From: UBA9554 sp038205135
Lineage (GTDB): Bacteria > Pseudomonadota > Alphaproteobacteria > Rhodobacterales > Rhodobacteraceae
Assembly: GCA_038205135.1 (NCBI GenBank)
Contig: JBBRCF010000020.1
Span: forward strand, 1 to 37,632
Direction of reading: 5' to 3'
DNA length: 37,632 nt
In this document: piece after piece, positions 1 to 7,629 of the stretch
How the letters are laid out: every line of letters starts with the position of its first letter
Position numbering within the stretch: the first letter of the stretch is position 1
Program-made: the position numbers and the translations under genes
The notes under the pieces: model-generated
The model's input: only the letters and a program-made list of their open reading frames with translations
Databases searched by the model: none
What the model was told of the DNA's origin: nothing

Positions 1-1
1 C

Positions 2-592
2 AACGGCGTCGGCAAGACGTCGCTGCTGAAGGCGCTCGCGGGCACGCACAAACGGTCGGGCGGATCGGTCGCCATTGGTGGTTCGGACCTGCCGGTGCTG
101 CCCGCGCATGCGATGGCCGCGCAGGGCGTGGCGGTCGTGCCGCAGGGGCGGATGATCTTCCCGCTGCTGACGGTCACTGAAAATCTGCAGACCGCCTTTG
201 CTCTGCTACCGAAGTCCGACCATCGCATCCCCGCTGAAATCTATGATCTTTTTCCGGTGCTGAAGGACATGGGCCATCGGCGCGGCGGCGATCTGTCGGG
301 CGGGCAGCAGCAGCAACTGGCCATCGCACGCGCCATGATCATGCGCCCGCGCGTTCTGCTGCTGGATGAACCGACCGAAGGCATCCAGCCGAACATAATT
401 CAGCAGATCGGCCGCGTGGTCGCGTATCTGCGCGATCGGGGCGATATGGCCATCATACTGGTCGAACAGTATTTCGATTTCGCCTACGGCCTTGCCGACC
501 GGTTCTACGTCCTGAAGCGTGGCGCTGTGGCATTGGAAGGCGACAAGGCCACCCTGTCGCGTGAGGTTTTGCGGCAGACGGTGTCGGTATAG
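2..592 (+). CDS. urtE: Urea-type (UrtE-like) ABC transporter ATP-binding protein, 3' part
   Basis: The frame is open from the left edge, so the start codon lies outside the window. The first residues are the end of a Walker A loop (NGVGKTSLLKAL). PQGRMIFPLLTVTENL, the ABC signature LSGGQQQQLAIARA, Walker B VLLLDEPTEGIQP and the switch motif ILVEQYFDFAYGLADRF follow in order. The Q-rich signature, TEGIQP and the EQY..FA.GLADR ending are typical of UrtE rather than the general branched-chain amino acid ATPase LivF. UrtE is one of two cytoplasmic ATPases powering high-affinity urea uptake. No urease or other urt gene follows: the next gene is convergent and about 130 bp away. A LivF for another amide or amino acid cannot be excluded, because the rest of the operon is not visible. 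Confidence 0.75.
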   Translation, partial: NGVGKTSLLKALAGTHKRSGGSVAIGGSDLPVLPAHAMAAQGVAVVPQGRMIFPLLTVTENLQTAFALLPKSDHRIPAEIYDLFPVLKDMGHRRGGDLSGGQQQQLAIARAMIMRPRVLLLDEPTEGIQPNIIQQIGRVVAYLRDRGDMAIILVEQYFDFAYGLADRFYVLKRGAVALEGDKATLSREVLRQTVSV

Positions 593-723
593 CGCCGGAC
601 GCAAGGTTGGTTTTCGAACGCTGCGGTTGCCCGGCCCGAGTTCATGAGCCCGGCGCGCAAATACGACATGCATTGCATTTGCGAACAGACATGGCTCCGC
701 CTGTCGCGGGCGGTGCCAAGGTT

Positions 724-2241
724 TCAGATCGTGAACAGGTCGCGCGGGATGCCTGCGGCGGCGAACAGGTGATCGCGGCTGTGTTCCAGTTCTGTGCGCA
801 AACGGCGGATGTCATGGCCCAGCAGCTGGCCGCGCCATTTCCGGATGCGCCCGGCCACCAGCACCGTGTCCACATTCGTGCGGTCCATCAGCGTCACCAC
901 GGCCCCCGCCGCGTTGTTCAGGGGTGCCGCGTTGATCGCATCGGTATCCAAAAGGATGATGTCGGCGGCCTTGCCCGGCGTCAGGCTTCCGGTGACATGA
1001 TCCAGCTTCAGGCCGCGCGCACCTTCGATGGTGGCATGGCGCAGCGCGTCACTGGCCTGCATCAGGCGGGCATGGTCAGTGTTGCCAGCCAGCGCATCGG
1101 CCTTGGCGAACATCCGTTGCAGCGTGATCAACCCGCGCATCTGGGTGAACATGTCGGCGGACATGGTGCATTCCACATCCGATGACAGCGACACCGACAT
1201 ACCAAGGTCCAGTGCCTGCTGGATCGGCGGCGTGCCGTGGCGCATCTGCATTTCGATCGGCACCGACAGCGACACATGCGCGCCCGCATCCGCTGCGATT
1301 TTCCATCCCGTTTCCGTCATGCCGGTCATGTGAATGAAAATGTTGTCGTCACGGAACCAGCCGTCGTTCCCCAGTTGTTCGAAAGTTGGCGCCATCCCAA
1401 AGGTGCCGACCACATGCAACGCGATGGGCAGGCCCAGATCGCGGCCGGCTTTCCACGCCGCCTCGTAGCCTGGCAGATAGATCTCGCCGCCCATCACCAT
1501 GGTCAGCAGACCGTCGCCGTTAATATACTGTGCCTTTAGCCGGGCCGCGTCCTGCGGGTAACGCGCACGTTCGCCCCGGCCCTCGAAATAGCCGAACACG
1601 CCGCGCCGCCCGGCATCGCGCAGGCCCGCCACGGCGGCATCCGAATGTTCCGGGCTGTGATGGATCTGGCTGACATCCATAACGGTCGTCACGCCGGCGT
1701 CCAGCTGCGCGATCCCGCCGAACAATTCGTTGATATAGACATCCTCCGGGCGGAAATGCTGCGAAAAGCCCAGAAGCATGGTTTCATAGTAATTGCGCGT
1801 GTTCTCGGGGCGGCCATCCGGGGTCAGGATGGCGTGCGCCAGTTGCGACCGCAGGGCGGTTTCGAACTGATAGTGATGCGTGTCGATAAAGCCGGGCATC
1901 ACGATGCGGCCCGCTGCGTCGATCACCGCCGCATCCGGCGAGTCGATCTGGGCCGCGACCTGCACGATGCGCGCCCCGTCGATCAGCACGTCGCCTTGGG
2001 TGAAATTGCCCACGGCGTCGTCCATCGACAGCACCACGCCGCCCTTGATCAGGGTGCGCCGTCCGGGGTCGCCGACGCCGCGCGGCAGGCTGGCCAGCGC
2101 CAACGCCTGTGCAGGCGTCACGCCCTCGGGCAATCCGGCCGGCAGGGTCACGGATGCGGCCCCTTTGGCAGCAGCAGCGTCGGTTTCCCAGGCAAACCCG
2201 CAGGGTCCGCTGGCGCGGGTCGCTTCACAGATGCGGCACAT
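724..2241 (-). CDS. Amidohydrolase family (TRZ/ATZ-like) metal-dependent hydrolase
   Basis: 505 aa. It has the layout of cytosine-deaminase/chlorohydrolase-like amidohydrolases: a short N-terminal beta-sandwich segment (RTLIKGGVVLSMDD), then PGFIDTHHYQFETALRS, GVTTVMDVSQIHH, LPIALHVVG, IFIHMTG, VSLSSDVECT and a C-terminal LTPGKAADIILLD. Such enzymes hydrolyse C-N or C-Cl bonds of cyclic or amide substrates with one bound metal. The HxH metal motif of the first strand reads H122-H123-Y124, so the usual second histidine is a tyrosine (codon at 1870-1872). The N-terminus is cysteine-rich (MCRICEA). The ATG lies inside the 3' end of the upstream IclR gene (17-nt overlap), which suggests translational coupling. 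The substrate is unknown. The neighbouring ring-cleavage dioxygenase makes an aromatic or N-heterocyclic compound plausible, but this is inference. Confidence 0.8.
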   Translation of the reverse strand: MCRICEATRASGPCGFAWETDAAAAKGAASVTLPAGLPEGVTPAQALALASLPRGVGDPGRRTLIKGGVVLSMDDAVGNFTQGDVLIDGARIVQVAAQIDSPDAAVIDAAGRIVMPGFIDTHHYQFETALRSQLAHAILTPDGRPENTRNYYETMLLGFSQHFRPEDVYINELFGGIAQLDAGVTTVMDVSQIHHSPEHSDAAVAGLRDAGRRGVFGYFEGRGERARYPQDAARLKAQYINGDGLLTMVMGGEIYLPGYEAAWKAGRDLGLPIALHVVGTFGMAPTFEQLGNDGWFRDDNIFIHMTGMTETGWKIAADAGAHVSLSVPIEMQMRHGTPPIQQALDLGMSVSLSSDVECTMSADMFTQMRGLITLQRMFAKADALAGNTDHARLMQASDALRHATIEGARGLKLDHVTGSLTPGKAADIILLDTDAINAAPLNNAAGAVVTLMDRTNVDTVLVAGRIRKWRGQLLGHDIRRLRTELEHSRDHLFAAAGIPRDLFTI

Positions 2242-3082
2242 TTCGCGGATCCTTCTTGGCGAAATTCGGGTGTCGGGGGCGTTCCGGGCTCAGCATGGCC
2301 TGCAACACCGGATAACGGGTTATTGCGTGGGCGATATGGGATGCGGCGGCGCGCAGGTCTGGCAGGCGGTCGCGCACCAGCGATTCCGCGGAAACAAGGC
2401 CGGTATACCCCGAGGTATTCAGCGCCGCGATGGTGCGGCCTTCGGCGTCGCGGATCGGCACGGCCAGCGCGGTGATGCCGTAATCCAGCTGATCCACCGT
2501 AGTGGCATAGCCCTGTTCGGCCACCAGCGCGATCTCTTGCGCCAGAACCGCCTTGTCAACGCAGGTGCGCGATGTCAGCGGGCGCGGGTCCAGCGCGGCC
2601 AGCCACGCTGCGCGATCAGGCTCGGTCAACCCGGCCAGCAGCACCCGCCCGATGGACGTGGCAAAAGCTGGATAGCGCGCGCCGATGGCGGCGGTGGCGC
2701 GGCGCGCACGCAGCACCGAATGATGCGCGATATAGATCACATCCTGTCCGTCCAGCGTGCCCACGGACGATGCATCGCCAAAGGTTTCGACGATGTGCCT
2801 GAGGTCTGGCAGCAACACGTCCTCGACCCGCGCGGCAAAGTAATACGACGACCCCAACGCCATCACCTTGGGCATCAGGTGGAACCGTTTTTCGCGCTGT
2901 CCGACATAGCCGAGCCAGCGCAGCGTCATCAGGCTGCGCCGGGCGGCGGCGGGGGTGACATTCACCCGCCGCGCCACCTCGCTCAGTGTCATTTCGGGCC
3001 GGGTGCCATCGAAACATTCAAGGATCGCCATGCCCTTGGCCAGCGCCTCGACAAATTCGGATGGCTTTTCATCGGGTTCCAA
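2225..3082 (-). CDS. IclR-family transcriptional regulator (PcaR/PobR-like)
   Basis: 285 aa. An N-terminal winged helix-turn-helix (about residues 10-75; FVEALAKGMAILECFDG, then LSEVARRVNVTPAAARRSL) is followed by an IclR effector domain (about 85-265; DVIYIAHHS, YPAFATSIGRVLLAGL, GYATTVDQLDYGITALAVPI). FVEALAKG and the size resemble the PcaR/PobR/CatR subgroup, which control aromatic acid catabolism. The start codon is TTG: the in-frame codon at 3082-3080 reads TTG, preceded by AAGG about 11 nt away in the end of the dioxygenase gene, and the next in-frame Met is residue 18. It lies 6 nt after the dioxygenase stop and overlaps the amidohydrolase start, so the three leftward genes form one transcription unit. 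It probably responds to an aromatic intermediate and controls the divergent promoter region at about 3960-4080. Confidence 0.85.
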   Translation of the reverse strand: MEPDEKPSEFVEALAKGMAILECFDGTRPEMTLSEVARRVNVTPAAARRSLMTLRWLGYVGQREKRFHLMPKVMALGSSYYFAARVEDVLLPDLRHIVETFGDASSVGTLDGQDVIYIAHHSVLRARRATAAIGARYPAFATSIGRVLLAGLTEPDRAAWLAALDPRPLTSRTCVDKAVLAQEIALVAEQGYATTVDQLDYGITALAVPIRDAEGRTIAALNTSGYTGLVSAESLVRDRLPDLRAAASHIAHAITRYPVLQAMLSPERPRHPNFAKKDPRNVPHL

Positions 3083-3088
3083 GACACG

Positions 3089-3958
3089 TCAGCCTTGCGG
3101 GGCCAGCACGAAATCAAACTCGAACATCGCATCGGGGGTCTTTTCCAACGTCAGCCCCAGCGCCGCCAGATCGCGCACCGGGCGCAATTTCGCGATCAGC
3201 GACTTGCGCACCCCGAATACCGCGTCGTTGTCGATGTATTCGGTGCCTTCAAAGAACACCTCGGTGGTGATCGACGCCATGCCGGGGGCCCGGATGATGT
3301 AATGCAGATGCGCCGCGCGCCATGCATGCCGGTTGCCCGCGCGCAGGATGCGCCCCACCGGGCCGTCATAGGGCACGGTATAAGGTTTCGGCAGAACGGT
3401 AGTGTAGTAATACCGCCCGTTATCGTCCGTGGTGAACTTGCCGCGCAGGTCGTATTTGTCCTGCCCCTGCCCCTGCGCCTGTTCCTGAATAGGGTAGGTG
3501 CCGGTGCCGTCCGCCTGCCACGTGTCCACGATCGCACCCGCCAGCGGATTGTGCAGCGAATCCGTCACCTTGCCCGAGACCAGCACGGTCGCGCCATCGC
3601 GGCCCTGACCCAGATCGGCCCCCAGTGCCATGGCGGGCGCATTGTCCAGATAGAACGGGCCAAGGTTCGACCCTTCGGTCGCCCCGCCCTTGGTGTTGAT
3701 CATGTCCACCAGCGCGGACCAGCCCAGCACGTCCGACAACAGGATGAATTCGTGCCGCTCCGGCGTGGAAATCTGCCCGCTGTCATACAGGAACATCAGC
3801 GTCGCCATCCATTCCTCGTGGGTGACGCTGTGTTCGCGGGTGAAATCATGCAGATGTTCGATCAGCCCCTGCAACAGCGCCTCGAACCGGCTGCCGGGTT
3901 CCGTCTTGAAGCTGTCCTTCACCGCCTGGGTGATCGTGAACTGGTTGATGCTGCGCAT
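3089..3958 (-). CDS. Intradiol ring-cleavage dioxygenase (catechol/hydroxyquinol 1,2-dioxygenase type)
   Basis: 289 aa, the usual length for catechol or hydroxyquinol 1,2-dioxygenases. An N-terminal helical dimerisation domain (about 1-100, ending TEGSNLGPFY) precedes a beta-sandwich catalytic domain. The four non-heme Fe(III) ligands are recognisable: Tyr155 in TGTYP, Tyr193 in PKPYTVPYDGPVG, and His217/His219 in AAHLHY, with the conserved Arg214 nearby. Family members open catechols between the two hydroxyls to give muconates. I chose ATG 3958 rather than the upstream in-frame start at 4018 because GGGAGAGA sits just before it and the protein then starts like its family. A short Q/G repeat (about residues 159-166) follows the first Tyr ligand. 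It is the first gene of the leftward unit with the IclR regulator and amidohydrolase. Which catechol it uses cannot be read from sequence. Confidence 0.88.
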   Translation of the reverse strand: MRSINQFTITQAVKDSFKTEPGSRFEALLQGLIEHLHDFTREHSVTHEEWMATLMFLYDSGQISTPERHEFILLSDVLGWSALVDMINTKGGATEGSNLGPFYLDNAPAMALGADLGQGRDGATVLVSGKVTDSLHNPLAGAIVDTWQADGTGTYPIQEQAQGQGQDKYDLRGKFTTDDNGRYYYTTVLPKPYTVPYDGPVGRILRAGNRHAWRAAHLHYIIRAPGMASITTEVFFEGTEYIDNDAVFGVRKSLIAKLRPVRDLAALGLTLEKTPDAMFEFDFVLAPQG

Positions 3959-4009
3959 GGCTCTCTCCCTCGCTGCGCGACAGACCTCCCCGGCCTGCGA
4001 CAAACTGAC

Positions 4010-4039
4010 TTGACGCAAGGTTAGATGCGCTCCTAATAT
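4010..4039 (+). promoter_or_regulatory. Predicted sigma-70 type promoter of the citryl-CoA lyase/CoA-transferase/TRAP operon
   Basis: TTGACG (4010-4015), an 18-nt spacer, then TAATAT (4034-4039): five of six -35 and five of six -10 consensus positions. It lies in the 125-bp divergent region between the dioxygenase and the rightward operon. The predicted start near 4046 leaves a leader of about 38 nt ending in AGGAG (4074-4078). The adjacent IclR regulator is the obvious candidate to act here, but I could not define a convincing IclR operator. Confidence 0.55.
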
Positions 4040-4083
4040 TCGGCAAGAGAAAATAATTTCGGAATGCGAAAAAAGGAGTCGTG

Positions 4084-4893
4084 ATGCGAATCGGAAAGCA
4101 GGATCAGGCCTTCACCGCCATTGCGACATCCGACGCCGACAGCATCACCGTGCGCGGCCATGACCTGTGCCGCGACCTGATCGGGCATATCGGTTTCACG
4201 GATTATTTCTGGTTGCTGGTGATCGGCGAAAAACCGACCGCAGCGCAGCGCGCGATGCTGGATGCCTGTCTGGTGGCGATTGCCGAGCACGGTCTGGTAC
4301 CCAGCGTGCAGGCGGCGCGGATGACGCTGGCGGCGGGTCCCGATGCCTGGCAGGGCGCGATGGCCGCCGGGCTGTTGGGCATGGGCAGCGTGGTGGCGGG
4401 ATCGTCGGAAACCGCCGGACAATACCTGCATCAGGTGCTGACTGACGCGGGCTCGGATGACGCCGCAGCACTGGACGCCGCCGCCATCGCCAGCCTGACC
4501 GCACTGAAAGTGGCGCGGCCAAATGTGCCGGGGCTGGGCCATCCGCAACATGCGGGCGGCGATCCGCGCGCCGACCGGTTGCTGGCGATTGCCGACGATC
4601 TGGGGCTGTCGGGCCGTTACGTCAAAACCCTTCGCGCCTTGGGCCGCCATGCGCCCGGTATCATGAACCGTCCGCTTCCCGTTAACGTGTCGGGCGCGAT
4701 CCCGGCGGTTATCCTTGACGCGGGCTGGCCGTTGCAGGCGCTGAAGGCGGTGCCCTTGCTGGCCCGCGCGGCGGGGCTGTCGGCGCATCTGTACGAAGAA
4801 TCGCTGCGGTCGATCGGGTTCATCCTGTCGAACCACGCCGATCAGGCGATCACCTATGACGGCAAGCCCGTCACCCGCGCAGCGGCGGAGTAA
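4084..4893 (+). CDS. Short citrate synthase-fold protein, citryl-CoA lyase-like
   Basis: 269 aa, much shorter than citrate synthase (about 430) and matching the compact citryl-CoA-lyase-like members of the fold. Visible blocks are SITVRGHDLCRDLIG and DYFWLLVIGEKPT near the N-terminus, AIAEHG (His69) and the active-site loop GLGHPQHAGGDPRADRLL (His153). The GPLHGG block that carries a further catalytic His in true citrate synthases is here AGLLGMGSVVAG without His. These proteins make or break the C-C bond of a 3-hydroxy-3-carboxy acyl-CoA such as citryl-CoA. ATG 4084 is preferred over GTG 4081 because AGGAG (4074-4078) is then 5 nt away. It is 5 nt upstream of a class III CoA-transferase, which could supply the CoA-ester. 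The true substrate is unknown. Confidence 0.75.
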   Translation: MRIGKQDQAFTAIATSDADSITVRGHDLCRDLIGHIGFTDYFWLLVIGEKPTAAQRAMLDACLVAIAEHGLVPSVQAARMTLAAGPDAWQGAMAAGLLGMGSVVAGSSETAGQYLHQVLTDAGSDDAAALDAAAIASLTALKVARPNVPGLGHPQHAGGDPRADRLLAIADDLGLSGRYVKTLRALGRHAPGIMNRPLPVNVSGAIPAVILDAGWPLQALKAVPLLARAAGLSAHLYEESLRSIGFILSNHADQAITYDGKPVTRAAAE

Positions 4894-4898
4894 CCCGG

Positions 4899-6047
4899 AT
4901 GGTCAAGATACTGCGCAATATCCGGGTCATCGAACTGGGCACTTATATCACCGGGCCGGCGGCGGGAATGCATCTGGCTGATCTGGGTGCCGATGTGATC
5001 AAGGTGGAACGCCCCGGCACGGGTGACCCGTTCCGCGCCTTCAAGGGCGGGCTCTATTCCCCGCATTACCAGACCTACAATCGCAACAAACGCTCCATCG
5101 CGCTGGACACCGCACAGGCCGATGACAAGGCAGTGCTGCATGATCTGATCGCTTCGGCGGATGTGTTCATCCAGAATTTCCGCCCCGGCGTTGCCGAAAA
5201 GCTGGGGGCGGGCGAGGCGGAATTGCGGGCCGTCAACCCGCGCCTGATCTATTGCGCGATATCGGGTTTCGGCACCACCGGTCCCGCGCGCGACCGCCCG
5301 ACCTATGACACCGTGGCGCAGGCTGCCAGTGGCTATCTGCGGCTGCTGACGCCCCCCACCAACCCCCGCGTCATCGGCCCCGCGATTGCCGACAGTGTCA
5401 CCGGCCAATATGCCGCGCTGGCGATTTTGGCCGCGCTCGTTGAACGCGGCGAACGCGGACCGGGTCGGCGCATCGACATCTCGATGCTCGAGGCGATGTG
5501 CCACTTTAACCTCGACAGTTTCACGCATTACTACAGCGCGGGCGAGGTGATGGGGCCGCTGTCGCGCCCGGTGGTCAGCCAGAGCTATACGTTTGAATGC
5601 GCCGACGGCAGATGGATCGCGATCCACATGTCCAGCCCGCCGAAATTCTGGGAGGGATTTCTGGATGCGACCGGGCAGGGTTATCTGGCCACCGATCCGC
5701 GTTTCGCGGAACGGCTGAACCGGATCACGCATCAGGATGACCTGATCGACCTGATGACGCCGGTGTTCCAGACCCGCCCGCGTGACGCGTGGTGCGCGGC
5801 GCTTGAGGCGGCAGAGGTGCCCTATGCCCCCGCCTATGACGCCGACGAGGCGCTGGACGATCCGCAGGCACAGCATCTTAACATCAAGGTCAGCGCGCCG
5901 TCATCGGAACTGGGAACCTACACCACGGTGCGCGCGCCCTATAATTTCGACGGCGCGGCGGAACTTGACGTGCGCCCGCCGCCCGTTCTGGACGAACACG
6001 GTGCGGAAATCCGCGCTGAAATGATGTCTCGCCGCAAGGCGGGATAA
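4899..6047 (+). CDS. CaiB/BaiF-type (class III) acyl-CoA transferase
   Basis: 382 aa, normal for the family. It starts with the typical ILRNIRVIELGTYITGPAAG, continues LADLGADVIKVERPGTGDPFR, then NRNKRSIALD, FIQNFRPGVAEKLG, YCAISGFGTTGPARDRPTYD and the large-domain IDISMLEAM. Asp137 in RPTYDTVAQAASG is the expected nucleophile that forms the aspartyl-CoA mixed anhydride. Class III transferases move CoA between two carboxylic acids without ATP. It follows the citryl-CoA-lyase-like gene by 5 nt, and the pair probably activates and then cleaves one branched hydroxy-di- or tricarboxylic acid. A 9-bp stem hairpin lies just after the stop. The acid donor and acceptor cannot be read from the sequence. 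Confidence 0.88.
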   Translation: MVKILRNIRVIELGTYITGPAAGMHLADLGADVIKVERPGTGDPFRAFKGGLYSPHYQTYNRNKRSIALDTAQADDKAVLHDLIASADVFIQNFRPGVAEKLGAGEAELRAVNPRLIYCAISGFGTTGPARDRPTYDTVAQAASGYLRLLTPPTNPRVIGPAIADSVTGQYAALAILAALVERGERGPGRRIDISMLEAMCHFNLDSFTHYYSAGEVMGPLSRPVVSQSYTFECADGRWIAIHMSSPPKFWEGFLDATGQGYLATDPRFAERLNRITHQDDLIDLMTPVFQTRPRDAWCAALEAAEVPYAPAYDADEALDDPQAQHLNIKVSAPSSELGTYTTVRAPYNFDGAAELDVRPPPVLDEHGAEIRAEMMSRRKAG

Positions 6048-6054
6048 CGCAGCA

Positions 6055-6078
6055 CCGCCGTCCGGGGAGGGACGGCGG
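6055..6078 (+). other. Perfect 9-bp intercistronic hairpin
   Basis: CCGCCGTCC (6055-6063), a 6-nt loop and GGACGGCGG (6070-6078), between the CoA-transferase stop and the YciI-like gene. No T tract follows, so it is not a normal intrinsic terminator. It could protect 3' ends after mRNA processing or lower downstream expression. Confidence 0.5.
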
Positions 6079-6104
6079 CGCAAGATTTCCTGGGGAGGAT
6101 GATC

Positions 6105-6506
6105 ATGCAAGACGATAACCCGCGGATCGTGCCCGCGGCGGCGGTTCTCGAAGCCAGCAAAGGCATGCTGCAAAAGCAGTTTTATGCGATTTTCACCACG
6201 CCCGTGGACGGTCTGGGTGCGGTGTTCGCCAATATCGAGGCGCATCTGGCGTTTCAGGTGCAACTGGAACGCGACGGCATCATGTATGCCGCAGGCCCGC
6301 TGTGGACCGATGACGAGGCATCCTGGGAAGGTGAAGGGATGGTGATCATCCGCGCCGCGTCCCGCGCAGAGGCGATCGCCATCGCCGAACGCGACCCGAT
6401 GCACACATCCGGCGCGCGGACATTCCGCGTGCGGCCATGGCTGATCAACGAAGGCTCGGTAACCGTGCGGCTGGATCATTCGACCCAGAAATTCACCTAC
6501 GTCTGA
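6105..6506 (+). CDS. YciI-like (YCII/dimeric alpha-beta barrel) protein
   Basis: 133 aa. The core (about residues 25-110; KQFYAIFTTPVDG, LAFQVQLERDGIMYAAGPLW, EGEGMVIIRAASRAEAIAIA, DPMHTSGARTFRVRPW) has the YCII pattern: an opening beta-strand, a helix with L..L...G, a GPL turn, an A-rich helix and a DP-h..G signature. YciI proteins are small ferredoxin-like barrels related to muconolactone isomerase and are often found in aromatic catabolic clusters. That fits the ring-cleavage dioxygenase across the divergent promoter. ATG 6105 is chosen over 6099 because GGGGAGG (6092-6098) is then spaced 6 nt. It has a longer N-terminus (about 25 aa) than E. coli YciI. Its reaction is unknown; a lactone isomerase or dehydratase role is only a guess. 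Confidence 0.7.
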   Translation: MQDDNPRIVPAAAVLEASKGMLQKQFYAIFTTPVDGLGAVFANIEAHLAFQVQLERDGIMYAAGPLWTDDEASWEGEGMVIIRAASRAEAIAIAERDPMHTSGARTFRVRPWLINEGSVTVRLDHSTQKFTYV

Positions 6507-6543
6507 AAAACTTAACGTCTGAAACCTTGAGAGAGGACAAGAC

Positions 6544-7622
6544 ATGAAGACACTATTCGCAACCATTCTGGCGGGGGCGCTGATGCTGCCCGTTTTCGCA
6601 ACCGCACAGGAAAAGATTTCGCTGACCATCGCGGCCAGCCACCCCACCGTCATTCCGTGGGTCGGCATGATGCAGACGCATTTCATGGCCCGCACCGACG
6701 AGATTCTGGCCAAGACCGGAACCTACAAGGTCGAATGGAACGAGGCCTTTGGCGGCACGCTGTACAAGGCCAACGCCACGCTGACCTCGGTCGAACAGGG
6801 CATCACCGATATCGGCTGGGTATTCTCGTTTCTGGAACCCGCGAAACTGCCGCTGGGCCAGGCGTCATCCTATGCGCCCTTCGCCACCGCCAACCCGCCG
6901 GTGCAATTGGACGTCATGGCCGAACTTTTCGAAACCAACGCCGCCTTCCGCAAGGAATGGGAACAATACAACCTCAAGATTGTCGGGTTCACCGGCACCG
7001 ACGGCTATGACGTTTATACCAAGACGCCGATTGCCGGGATCGCCGATCTGAACGGGCTGAAATTGTCGGCACCGGGCGTGTTGGGCAATTGGCTGCGCGG
7101 CGTGGGGGCGAATGCCGTCGATGGTTCGCTGACCGCGTTCTACACCGACATGCAGACCGGCGTGTCGGACGGCGCGCTGACGCTGGCACTGGGCGCGCTG
7201 CCCGCAAAACTGTATGAGGTCGCACCCTATATCAACCGGTTCCGCATCGGCGTGGCGTTTTCCGGCGCCATCGCGGTGAACAAGGACAGCTGGGATGGTC
7301 TGCCCGCCGAGGTGCAGAACGCCATGGTCGAGGCCGGCAAATACTATACCGACTCGCTTGGGTCGACCTGCTGACGCGCCACGAATTCGCCATCGGCAAG
7401 ATGGTGGAAATGGGCGCGGGCCAGAACCCGCCGGTGCAGGTGGTCGAGGTGTCCGAAGCTGATCGCGCGGCCTGGGTCAACAACATGCCCAATATCGCCA
7501 AGGAATGGGCCGACAAGCTGGAAGCACAGGGCGTCCCCGCCCGCGAATTCCTGAAATCCTATCTGGCCGGATTACAGGCACGCGGCGAAAAACCGGTGCG
7601 TGACTGGGCCTCGGAACTCTGA
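6544..7622 (+). pseudogene. dctP: TRAP transporter substrate-binding protein DctP, frameshifted
   Basis: A signal peptide (MKTLFATILAGALMLPVFATAQ) leads into a TRAP solute-receptor domain: EWNEAFGGTLYKANATL, GITDIGWVFSFLEP, GLKLSAPG, DGSLTAFYTDMQTGVSDG. The frame ends early at TGA 7372-7374, just after DSLGSTC. One frame over, from about 7362, the expected C-terminus continues (VDLLTRHEFAIGKMVEMG to WASEL) and stops at 7620-7622. Missing one base in CTTGGGTCGAC (about 7357-7367) explains the break; adding one G makes about 359 aa in a single frame, the normal length. The receptor binds the carboxylate-type substrate in the periplasm and hands it to DctQM. The lost part includes helices that close the fold, so the product is probably inactive unless this is a sequencing error. 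A GAGAGAGGA ribosome site precedes ATG 6544. Confidence 0.85.
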
Positions 7623-7629
7623 TCGCGGC

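Noticed and set aside
593..723. Terminator between urtE and the amidohydrolase
   Set aside because: Only short imperfect stems and no T tract; nothing definable was found in this 131-bp gap.
607..1185. 192-aa plus-strand ORF after urtE
   Set aside because: Overlaps the conserved C-terminal half of the amidohydrolase on the other strand and has no motif.
1880..4024. 714-aa plus-strand ORF antisense to the IclR and dioxygenase genes
   Set aside because: Low-complexity, Arg/Gln/His-rich product with no recognisable motif; a shadow of well-supported minus-strand genes in GC-rich DNA.
6168..6179. CTGC-N4-GCAG motif, a PhaR-like site
   Set aside because: It lies inside the coding sequence of the YciI-like gene (codons for MLQKQ) and not at a promoter; probably chance.
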